Positions 1-6,973 of a stretch of 64,000 bases of DNA are shown piece after piece. The position numbers were made by a program, and so were the translations under genes. The stretch is from the NCBI GenBank assembly GCA_031399165.1, contig JANNOO010000001.1:30473-94472 (forward strand), written 5' to 3'. This DNA comes from JAKFWI01 sp031399165. Its GTDB lineage: Bacteria; Pseudomonadota; Alphaproteobacteria; Caulobacterales; Aquidulcibacteraceae. The notes beneath the pieces were generated by a model. It was not told where the DNA came from, searched no databases, and saw only the letters and a program-made list of their open reading frames with translations. How positions within the stretch are numbered: the stretch's first letter is position 1; every line of letters begins with the position of its first letter.

Positions 1-1986
1 TGTCTCGCCGGAAACAAGCGCCGCGCTCCACCGTTCAGCTGCTGCTGGCAGATCGTCGGGATGCACCAACCGCGTCCAACCCACACCATCGAGTGAACCA
101 AACTCGACATTGCCAAAGGCGTAGACCTGATCGTTGAACCAATCGAGCATACCATCGGGCCGCGCCGTCCAGGCGTGGTTGGGCATCGCGCGCGCAAGCG
201 TACGGAAATTTTCCTCGCTGGCGCGCAGCGCGAGCTCAGCGCGCCTCCTTGTGGTGTTGTCCTGAAAAATCACCGCAACTTGACGGCGGCTGGCGGGCTC
301 GATGCGGAACGCAGCCAGATTGAGCCACCGCCCGGTTTCCTGAAGCTCACGCTCAAAACGAAGGGGCGTTCCGGTTTTCAGAACGCTCGCATAAAGCTCA
401 ATCCAACCGCCGGCCTCCTCGCCGAGCAAGTCGCGGGCTCTTCGTCCCGCCACGTTGGGAATGCCGGTGTGAACAGCAACAGCCTGATTGGCTTCAATAT
501 GGATATAATCACTTAACGGGCCATCAGGCCCGTCGAGGAACTCAATGACACAGAAGCCTTCGTCAATGCCATTGAACAGCGTGCGATAGCGCCGCTCCCT
601 CTCGCGCAACTCGTTCTCGGCGCTGACACGCTCGACATGCGCCCAGGATCGATCCGTCACCTCTCGAATGAGCGACAATTCCTCCTCGGTCCATTGGTGC
701 GGAATTTTATCATGAACAGCCATCATCGCGACAAGGCGGCCGTCCTTTACAAGCGGCATACACAAGGTTGCGGAAATGCCGATGTTCTGAAAAGTCGCAG
801 CTTCTTCTGGCTTAAGCTCCTGGACGTTATCGTTGATAACCAGCGCGAGACCGGCGTTGAGATACTCGACCGCCAAGGCGCCAAAGTCGGCCAGGCTGTA
901 GTGGCCGACAATGCTTTTAGAACCAGGCGCGGCCCAATCGCCCAGAATCATGAAGCCTTCCTGGTCGGCGTCCATCACCGCATAGGCGCAAACCGCGACG
1001 CCCATATGCTCGCCGGTCAGCTTGGTCGTGCGGGCGAGGATGACGCCGGCGTCGCGCAGGTTTCGGGTCTCCAGCGCTAGCGCATCGAGAAAGCGCAGGC
1101 GTTCCTCGCGCGCGCGCAATTGCGCCGCGGTGCGTTGTGCGTCGCTAACGTCGTATCCGCCGACAAAGACACCCGTGACCGCTCCATCGGCATCACGCAC
1201 TGGCTCGTAAAGCAGATCAATGAAGCGCTCCTCGACATCACCATGCAGTCGTACCGGAATTGCACGCGCCGAGTATGCCTTGCCCGTCCTGTAAACATCA
1301 TCCAGAAGCGAAAAAAACGGCTGTCCTTCCAGTTCGGGAAAGACAGCGCGAACCGGACGGCCAACGAACTCGCGCGGGCCAGCGAGCGCGACATACGCAT
1401 CGTTCACATAGTGAAACGTGTGCTCCGGTCCCGACAGCAACGCCACGAAACCCGGCATCTGCTGAAAGTGCTGCTGTTGGCGCTTCACCTCTTCGCCCCG
1501 TTGGCGATCAGCGAGCACGATCGCTGTAGTGTCGGTGCAGGCGCCGAATAAGCCGCATACCTCGCCGAATTCGTCCCGAACCGGCGTATAGAAGAAGGAC
1601 AAATGCGCCTCCTCCTGCTGGCCGTTGCGATCGATCTCGATCGCGATATTGTCCACCTGCACCGGGGTTCCGGCAAACGCGCTGGCGAACAGAGGCGCCA
1701 GAGTTTCCCGCGCCTCTGCCCACACCACATCGAGCGCATGCTGACCGAGCGCCGACGGGTGTTTTTTGCCCAAGATTGGGATTATGGCGTCGTTGTACAG
1801 GCAGGCTCGTCCCGGGCCCCATATAATGAAGATGGGCTGGGCAGAAGCCAGCATCAGGCTGCTCAGCGTTTTCAGTTGGTCCGGCCAGCCGTTGGGCGGA
1901 CCAAGCGAGGAACGCGACCAGTCATGGGCGCGCAGAATGGCGCCCATAGCGCCCCCGCCCTCCAGGAAGTAATTTGAATGGCCCAC
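1..1986 (-). CDS. Multi-PAS/GAF sensor protein, probably a histidine kinase (3' end outside window)
   Basis: This open frame runs without a stop from a GTG at 1986 to the window edge, giving 662 visible residues. The GTG has a strong ribosome site (AGGAG, 6 nt upstream). The N-terminus reads EGGGAMGAILRAHDWS, a motif typical of the first PAS domain of alphaproteobacterial PAS-rich kinases. Visible domains in order are PAS (about 15-150), PAS (about 165-285), GAF (about 300-450), PAS (about 460-580) and the start of another PAS at the edge. No membrane segment or signal peptide is seen, so the protein should be cytoplasmic. The catalytic part lies outside the window. In this family it is usually an HWE or HisKA kinase domain, but a cyclase output cannot be excluded. 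An ATG at 1947 is an alternative start. The gene is divergent from the MarR gene. Confidence 0.8.
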   Translation of the reverse strand, partial: MGHSNYFLEGGGAMGAILRAHDWSRSSLGPPNGWPDQLKTLSSLMLASAQPIFIIWGPGRACLYNDAIIPILGKKHPSALGQHALDVVWAEARETLAPLFASAFAGTPVQVDNIAIEIDRNGQQEEAHLSFFYTPVRDEFGEVCGLFGACTDTTAIVLADRQRGEEVKRQQQHFQQMPGFVALLSGPEHTFHYVNDAYVALAGPREFVGRPVRAVFPELEGQPFFSLLDDVYRTGKAYSARAIPVRLHGDVEERFIDLLYEPVRDADGAVTGVFVGGYDVSDAQRTAAQLRAREERLRFLDALALETRNLRDAGVILARTTKLTGEHMGVAVCAYAVMDADQEGFMILGDWAAPGSKSIVGHYSLADFGALAVEYLNAGLALVINDNVQELKPEEAATFQNIGISATLCMPLVKDGRLVAMMAVHDKIPHQWTEEELSLIREVTDRSWAHVERVSAENELRERERRYRTLFNGIDEGFCVIEFLDGPDGPLSDYIHIEANQAVAVHTGIPNVAGRRARDLLGEEAGGWIELYASVLKTGTPLRFERELQETGRWLNLAAFRIEPASRRQVAVIFQDNTTRRRAELALRASEENFRTLARAMPNHAWTARPDGMLDWFNDQVYAFGNVEFGSLDGVGWTRLVHPDDLPAAAERWSAALVSGET

Positions 1987-2393
1987 TGCTACTCCTGGTA
2001 GGAAATTATCGGTCTAGATAATGGTTCCTGCACCGCCGGATACTCCGATGGCCGTCACCTCGTCAAAGGCCCTCACTGCTTTGCGGCGATAGCAGCCACC
2101 AAAAAACCAAAGCCCATCGGGAACTTATTCAAGGGCCGCGCATTGGATATTCAGATGAGCTGTGCGCGGCGGCAAAATGAACCGTTTCTCCACCTCCGCC
2201 GAACCGCTTGCCCAGCCAGGTCCCCATTGGGCGCGAGAACCGCGGAAAGGCATATGCCCGGCGGCCCGGCACTCAGCACCGAAAGGCGTAGTCGCGGCTT
2301 GCACAACGTTTATTGTATTTATACATTACATTCGCCGATAGTGCAGCGCGGCGTGACGCCTGCCGGGAACGGCGCAGCGCATTCCACGGACTT
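1987..2393. other. Intergenic region between sensor kinase and MarR gene
   Basis: About 400 bases separate the divergent sensor kinase and MarR starts. The AGGAG site for the kinase lies at its left end. Near 2314-2325 there is a short inverted repeat (listed separately). No RNA gene is visible. A 86-residue frame at 2143-2403 has no family resemblance and was not accepted. Confidence 0.5.
2314..2325. promoter_or_regulatory. AT-rich inverted repeat, possible MarR operator
   Basis: The sequence is TGTAT-TT-ATACA, two perfect 5-bp arms around a 2-bp centre in a locally AT-rich patch. It lies about 70-80 bp upstream of the preferred MarR start. MarR-family regulators commonly bind AT-rich palindromes in their own promoter, so autoregulation is a reasonable inference. 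There is no direct proof. The repeat overlaps a TTG at 2313 that would otherwise be the longest possible start of the MarR gene, which argues for a later start. Confidence 0.35.
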
Positions 2394-2852
2394 TTGGGCC
2401 TGAAGCAGAAACAATCATACACAAGCGCGCGCGACGCCTTGATCAGTATAAATCTACGCCGCGCCAGTCAGGTCATGGTGCGCGACTTTGCGGATTCGGT
2501 AAAACCCTACAACATCTCGTCAGCGCAGCACCGCATGCTGAGCTGGATCAAGGCTCATCCTGGCCGAAACCAGAGCGAGGCGGCGGCCGCCATCGGCATG
2601 CAGCGAACGAATTTCGCACCGATCATTGAAGAGCTTGAAAAGCGCGGCCTGGTGGCTCGCGAGCGCGCAGACGGCCGCTCAAACGCGCTCACCCTCACGC
2701 CGGCCGGCGTCGCGATGTTGCGCATTATCAAACGCAAGATTGAAGTGCACGAGGCCAAGTTCTCGGCGCTGATGACGCCCGAAGAGAAAGCTGTTCTGCT
2801 CTCCATCCTGCACCGGATCGCCGGTTATCCTGAAAAGGCATCCGGGGGGTAG
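2394..2852 (+). CDS. MarR-family transcriptional regulator
   Basis: The protein is a winged-helix DNA-binding regulator of about 152 residues, the usual MarR length. Visible features are an N-terminal dimerisation helix (INLRRASQVMVRDFADSV), the helix-turn-helix region (NQSEAAAAIGMQRTNFAPII), the wing (VARERADGRSNALTLTPAG) and a C-terminal helix. The start is uncertain. A TTG at 2394 gives a normal-length protein, a TTG at 2313 would add 27 residues without family character, and none has a clear ribosome site. It is convergent with the TRAP genes (13 bp gap), and is the only regulator near the TRAP, CoA-transferase and receptor block. Control of that block, probably with an aromatic or other carboxylate as ligand, is an inference from position. 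Confidence 0.85.
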   Translation: MGLKQKQSYTSARDALISINLRRASQVMVRDFADSVKPYNISSAQHRMLSWIKAHPGRNQSEAAAAIGMQRTNFAPIIEELEKRGLVARERADGRSNALTLTPAGVAMLRIIKRKIEVHEAKFSALMTPEEKAVLLSILHRIAGYPEKASGG

Positions 2853-2865
2853 GGTTTTGCCGCTT

Positions 2866-3924
2866 TCAGCACGCCGGGCGGCCGGCGCGTATTTCGCCGA
2901 TGAACCCCTGGGCGTCTTTGAACATCGCCACACCGTCGGCATAGTCATTTTCAAGCGTTTCGGCGTGCTCCAGCGATTTGGCATTGTAGAGCTTATCGAA
3001 CGCGTCCTGCTCGGCCTCTGACGGGACGGTGAATATCTGACCGTGGGATTTGCCAAATTCAATCCCGGCCGCCTCCGCGGCGGTGATTTTCACTTCCAAC
3101 TGCGCCTCCCAATAGGGCTGTGCCTCCGCCAGCACCGTCTGCAAATCGGGCGGCAGCTCGTTCCATGCGCGATTTGAGATCGCCCGCGCCGGATAGGCGC
3201 CGCGCGGCACGACAAACATGCTCGTATGCCGCACCACTTCCGAGAAGTGCATCGTCCGCAGCGTATCGCCCGATGTAACAACGCCATCGATCACACCCTT
3301 GGACAGCGCGGAGTAAACTTCCCCCATCGGCATAGTCACAGGTTGCGCGCCCACCGCCCGCAGCAGCGGCGCGATTTCGTACGGCGTGCGCAGACGCAGG
3401 CCCCGCAAATCGGCCATTCGTTGCACGGGACGATCCCGCGTGAGGACATGCAGAAGCGCCCCGCCCTGAATGGCCAGCACATGCACGCCGGCCATTTCCT
3501 CGGTCAGCACACGATAGCGGCGCGCCAGACACTTATAAACCGCCGCCTGTTCCGAGGGCGTGTATGCGGCCCAATAAAAACCTGCCTGTATCTTGATCGC
3601 TTTCATGCCGGCGCGCGTGTAGATCGGCGCAACCTGCGCGATGTCAGCAACGCCGTGCGACAGTTCCAGTACGGAATTGTCATTGCTCACCAGCGTGCCG
3701 CCCCAGAACGGCTTGATCTTCAGCCGGCCGCCTGATTTTTCCTCCACGTGTTTCATCCAGGCGATGTCAGCCTGACTGAAGGGATGTTGCGGCGGATAAG
3801 ACGAAGCGTAGCGCAACGTCGCGGCGCTCGTGCCCGAGTCCGGCGCGCACGCCGCCAGCAACGCCAGCAGCACAATTACGCCGCGGCGGCTAGCGGCAGC
3901 GAAAAGAGCGATTGGGACACACAC
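2866..3924 (-). CDS. dctP: TRAP transporter substrate-binding protein DctP, predicted lipoprotein
   Basis: This is the periplasmic binding component of a tripartite ATP-independent transporter for an organic acid. It is 352 residues from a GTG start. The N-terminus has a hydrophobic segment ending in a lipobox (LLALLAAC, Cys26), so the mature protein should be lipid-anchored, unlike most DctP proteins, which are soluble. The family core follows: LRYASSYPPQHPFSQ near the mature N-terminus, and GLRLRTP, which carries the arginine that contacts the substrate carboxylate in characterised DctP proteins. It is the last gene of the dctQ-dctM-dctP operon. Its GTG lies 3 nt after the dctM stop. The substrate cannot be read from the sequence, but the adjacent CoA-transferase suggests a carboxylate that is then activated to a CoA ester. 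Confidence 0.9.
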   Translation of the reverse strand: MCVPIALFAAASRRGVIVLLALLAACAPDSGTSAATLRYASSYPPQHPFSQADIAWMKHVEEKSGGRLKIKPFWGGTLVSNDNSVLELSHGVADIAQVAPIYTRAGMKAIKIQAGFYWAAYTPSEQAAVYKCLARRYRVLTEEMAGVHVLAIQGGALLHVLTRDRPVQRMADLRGLRLRTPYEIAPLLRAVGAQPVTMPMGEVYSALSKGVIDGVVTSGDTLRTMHFSEVVRHTSMFVVPRGAYPARAISNRAWNELPPDLQTVLAEAQPYWEAQLEVKITAAEAAGIEFGKSHGQIFTVPSEAEQDAFDKLYNAKSLEHAETLENDYADGVAMFKDAQGFIGEIRAGRPAC

Positions 3925-3927
3925 GCG

Positions 3928-5232
3928 CTACGCCCCCAACACGGATGGTAAAAACAGCACCGTCGCTGGAACAAGCACAAGCAAGGCAAGGTGCAGTAGG
4001 TCCGAAACTAGAAATGGCACGATCCCCTTGAAGATCGTCATCAATGGAATGTCCTTGGCCAGATTATGGATGATGTAGACATTCATACCGACGGGCGGAT
4101 GCACAAAACCGATCTCCATCGCCCTCACCAACACAATTCCGAACCAGATCGGGCTGATGCCGAGCTGATCGGTGATCGGCAGAAAAATCGGGATCGTGAG
4201 CGTCATCAGCGCCAGCCCGTCCAGAAACATGCCAAGCGCCAGAATGATCAGCACCATGATGACAATCACACCGAGCGGGCTGGCGTTCAGATCGGCGATG
4301 AACCCCGCAACATGCGCGGCAAGCCCGGCGGCGGCGATGAACGTCGAAAAAATGATCGCCCCGATAATCACGACATAGATCATTCCAGTGGTGCGCAGCG
4401 TTTCGTTCAACGCCTTCACCACCGCCGCGATGCTGAGCTTGCGCCGCCAGGCGCAGAGCGCCAGCGCGCCAGCGGCGCCAACCGAGGCTGCCTCCGTCGG
4501 TGAGAACCAGCCCAATGCAATACCGCCGATCACCAGCAGGATCAGCAGCGCAATATCCCATAGCTGTTTAAGGGATTCGATCCGCTCATGCCAAGGGACG
4601 CGCGGCAGCGCCGGGCCGAGTGACGGTTTGAACGCGCAGAGCATGACGATCACCGCCATGTAGGTCAGCATCTGCGTGATCGCCGGAATGATTGCAGCCG
4701 TAAACAGCTTGCCGATGGATTGCTCTGCCAGAATGCCGAACACGATGAGCGCCGCGCTCGGCGGCGTCAGCGATCCAATAGAGCCGCCGGCGGCAATCGC
4801 CCCGGTGGCCAAGGCCGGCGAATAATTCTGCCGGCGCATTTCCGGCAGCGCGACGAGGCCGACGGTCGCTACAGTGGCCAGGCTGGAGCCGCTGATCGAA
4901 CCAAAGCCGCCACAGGCGCCGATCGAAGCCAGCGCAAGCCCGCCAGGCCTGTGGCCGAGAAACTTCGCTGAAATATCGAAGAAATCGCGGCTGGCTCCGG
5001 CGGCGAAACATAGATGCGCCATCAGCATGAATAGCGGCAGGACGCCGAGTTCATACCGCGTGGCCATGTCGAACGCGATGACTCCTGCCTTTATAAGCGC
5101 CGCTTCCGGCGTTATCAGCACCGACAGGCCAACGACGCCAATCACGCCGAGCGCCACGCCAATGCGCACGCCGGCCATCAGCAGCACAAGAAGCGCCATG
5201 ACGCCGACGCTGCCGATTAGCTCAGTCGGCAT
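3928..5232 (-). CDS. dctM: TRAP transporter large permease DctM
   Basis: The protein is a 434-residue inner-membrane permease with about a dozen hydrophobic segments, the normal size and layout of the DctM (large) subunit that drives sodium-coupled substrate import. Recognisable family stretches include GACGGFGSISGSSLATVATV, the SIGSLTPPSAALIVFG loop, and VRAMEIGFVHPPVGMNVYII near the C-terminus. It overlaps the dctQ stop by about 11 nt at its start and is followed 3 nt later by dctP, so the three are translationally linked. No damage is visible. Confidence 0.95.
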   Translation of the reverse strand: MPTELIGSVGVMALLVLLMAGVRIGVALGVIGVVGLSVLITPEAALIKAGVIAFDMATRYELGVLPLFMLMAHLCFAAGASRDFFDISAKFLGHRPGGLALASIGACGGFGSISGSSLATVATVGLVALPEMRRQNYSPALATGAIAAGGSIGSLTPPSAALIVFGILAEQSIGKLFTAAIIPAITQMLTYMAVIVMLCAFKPSLGPALPRVPWHERIESLKQLWDIALLILLVIGGIALGWFSPTEAASVGAAGALALCAWRRKLSIAAVVKALNETLRTTGMIYVVIIGAIIFSTFIAAAGLAAHVAGFIADLNASPLGVIVIMVLIILALGMFLDGLALMTLTIPIFLPITDQLGISPIWFGIVLVRAMEIGFVHPPVGMNVYIIHNLAKDIPLMTIFKGIVPFLVSDLLHLALLVLVPATVLFLPSVLGA

Positions 5233-5728
5233 CAGTTTGGCCTTCCCGGCGCGGGCGAACCGCCAACGCCAGTGTTACGACAAACGCCAGAGCCAGACCG
5301 GCGCACCAAAGGATGCGCGCCGGCGCCATGGGCAACCCAAGCAAATCTGTGCGCTCATCGCGCGCCCACAATTCGAAAGCGATCCATCCGTCGCCCGCCA
5401 GCAACACAAGGAAAAACAGCGCCGTCAGCGCGTCCGATAGATGCGCCAGCGCGCGGCGCAATCCTTTGCCGGCCAGCTCTGTCAACACATGCACGGCCGC
5501 GTGTGCGCCTGTAAGTGTCGCGGCGACGATCGCGGTTGAGACCACCCCGGCAATGCAATACTGCACCAGCTCCAGCGCACCGACGATGCTGAAGCCAAGC
5601 CAGCGCCCCACAACGCTGACAAAATCGATCGCTATGGCTGAAAGCAGCGCAGCGCCGCCAAGCGCAAAGCAAAGACGCGCAAGAAAACTGTCGCGCGCGC
5701 TGGATGCAGATTGAGGAGGCTCTGCCAC
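5222..5728 (-). CDS. dctQ: TRAP transporter small permease DctQ
   Basis: This 168-residue membrane protein has four predicted transmembrane segments (about 20-42, 56-78, 98-117, 138-158), the signature of the DctQ small subunit. It forms the membrane complex with DctM. It is the first gene of dctQMP and overlaps dctM. The order Q-M-P, with the binding protein last, differs from the more common P-Q-M order. The start at 5728 faces the CoA-transferase gene across a 72-bp divergent promoter region. Confidence 0.9.
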   Translation of the reverse strand: MAEPPQSASSARDSFLARLCFALGGAALLSAIAIDFVSVVGRWLGFSIVGALELVQYCIAGVVSTAIVAATLTGAHAAVHVLTELAGKGLRRALAHLSDALTALFFLVLLAGDGWIAFELWARDERTDLLGLPMAPARILWCAGLALAFVVTLALAVRPRREGQTDAD

Positions 5729-5800
5729 TCAGTCCTCTCTTGCCATTTCAAAAAAACCGGACCATGCAAATAGAAGGTGTAGCACCGCCCCGGTCAGACA

Positions 5801-6973
5801 ATGCCGCAACCTTTGTCCAGTATTCGCGTGATCGATTTCAGCCATGTGATGGCCGGCCCATTTGCGACCTATTTTCTGGCGCTGCTCGGCGCGGAGGTGA
5901 TCAAGATCGAACCGCCGGACGGGGGAGATATTTTTCGCAATTACGATTCCGATCCGGCTTATGCTGGGATGTCCCCTGCTTTCATCGCTGCGAATGCAGG
6001 CAAGAAATCCGTCGCGCTTGATCTCAAGACCAGCCACGGCATGGAAGCGGCGCGCAGGCTTATCGCCAGCGCCGATGTAGTGGTGGAGAACTTTCGGCCC
6101 GGCGTGATCGACAAGCTGGGCTTCGGCTATGATGTCTGCCGCGCTCTGCGAGACGACATCATCTACTGCTCGATCTCCGGTTACGGCCAGGACGGCCCAA
6201 TGCGTGATTATGCGGCGATCGACAATGTTATCCAGGCGGCCGCCGGTGTGATGAGCGTCAGCGGCGATCCCGATGGCCCGCCCGTACGCATGGGCGTGCC
6301 GATCGTCGATACTTATGCCGGAACGCTCGCCGCGCTCGCGATACAGGCAGCGCTTTTCCAGCGCGAACGCTTTGGCGGCGGCCAGAGGATCGACGCACCC
6401 TTGCTTGATGCGGCAATCGTCATGCTCACTGCCGCCGCGACGCCTTTTCTGGTGAAGGGACAAGTCCCGCGCCGCACCGGCAATACCGGCTATAGCGGCC
6501 AGCCGACTTCGGCCTTGTTCACATGCGCTGACGGCAAGCAGATTGCACTCGGCGTAGTGGAGCAGAGCCAATGGCTGAAATTGTGCGCAGCGCTGGAACT
6601 CAACGACCTTCCGGGCGACCCGCGCTTCACCGATATTCCCGCGCGGCGCGCGAACGCGGCCGCGCTGACTGAGAGCCTTTGCGCACGCTTTATAGCCAAA
6701 CCTGGCGCGGAATGGGAGCGGCTGATCAATAAAGCCGGCGCGCCTTGCGGCCTGGTGCGGGACATTGGCGAAGCGTGCAGCTTGCCGCATCTCGATGAGC
6801 GCGGTCTGAAAATTCCGCTTCATATTCCAGGCCTTCCCTACAGCGAAGACGTTCACGTGCTCAACGCAGGATTTTCGTTCGACCACGATGGGCCATCTAT
6901 CGCCACCCCGCCGCCCCGGCACGGCCAGCATACCGAAGCGGTGTTGCGCTCCCTTGATCTGCCGACAGCCTAG
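5801..6973 (+). CDS. Family III (CaiB/BaiF) CoA-transferase
   Basis: The 390-residue protein belongs to the CaiB/BaiF/formyl-CoA transferase family, which moves CoA between carboxylic acids. Family hallmarks are the N-terminal IRVIDFSHVMAGPFATYFLA, ALLGAEVIKIEPPDGGD, VVVENFRPGVIDKLGFGY and SGYGQDGP. The catalytic aspartate is expected in the VPIVDTYAG segment at Asp170. The length is normal. The gene is divergent from dctQMP across 72 bp, which suggests that the TRAP substrate is activated by this enzyme. That link is inference, and the specific acid is unknown. Its TAG stop shares the CTAG tetramer at 6970-6973 with the stop of the convergent receptor gene. Confidence 0.9.
   Translation: MPQPLSSIRVIDFSHVMAGPFATYFLALLGAEVIKIEPPDGGDIFRNYDSDPAYAGMSPAFIAANAGKKSVALDLKTSHGMEAARRLIASADVVVENFRPGVIDKLGFGYDVCRALRDDIIYCSISGYGQDGPMRDYAAIDNVIQAAAGVMSVSGDPDGPPVRMGVPIVDTYAGTLAALAIQAALFQRERFGGGQRIDAPLLDAAIVMLTAAATPFLVKGQVPRRTGNTGYSGQPTSALFTCADGKQIALGVVEQSQWLKLCAALELNDLPGDPRFTDIPARRANAAALTESLCARFIAKPGAEWERLINKAGAPCGLVRDIGEACSLPHLDERGLKIPLHIPGLPYSEDVHVLNAGFSFDHDGPSIATPPPRHGQHTEAVLRSLDLPTA

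Noticed and set aside
1077..1822. Short minus-strand frames within the left-edge sensor kinase
   Set aside because: They are in other frames of the PAS/GAF protein, whose own frame is open from 1986 to the window edge.
2143..2403. 86-residue frame upstream of the MarR gene
   Set aside because: No family resemblance; it overlaps the probable operator and MarR start.
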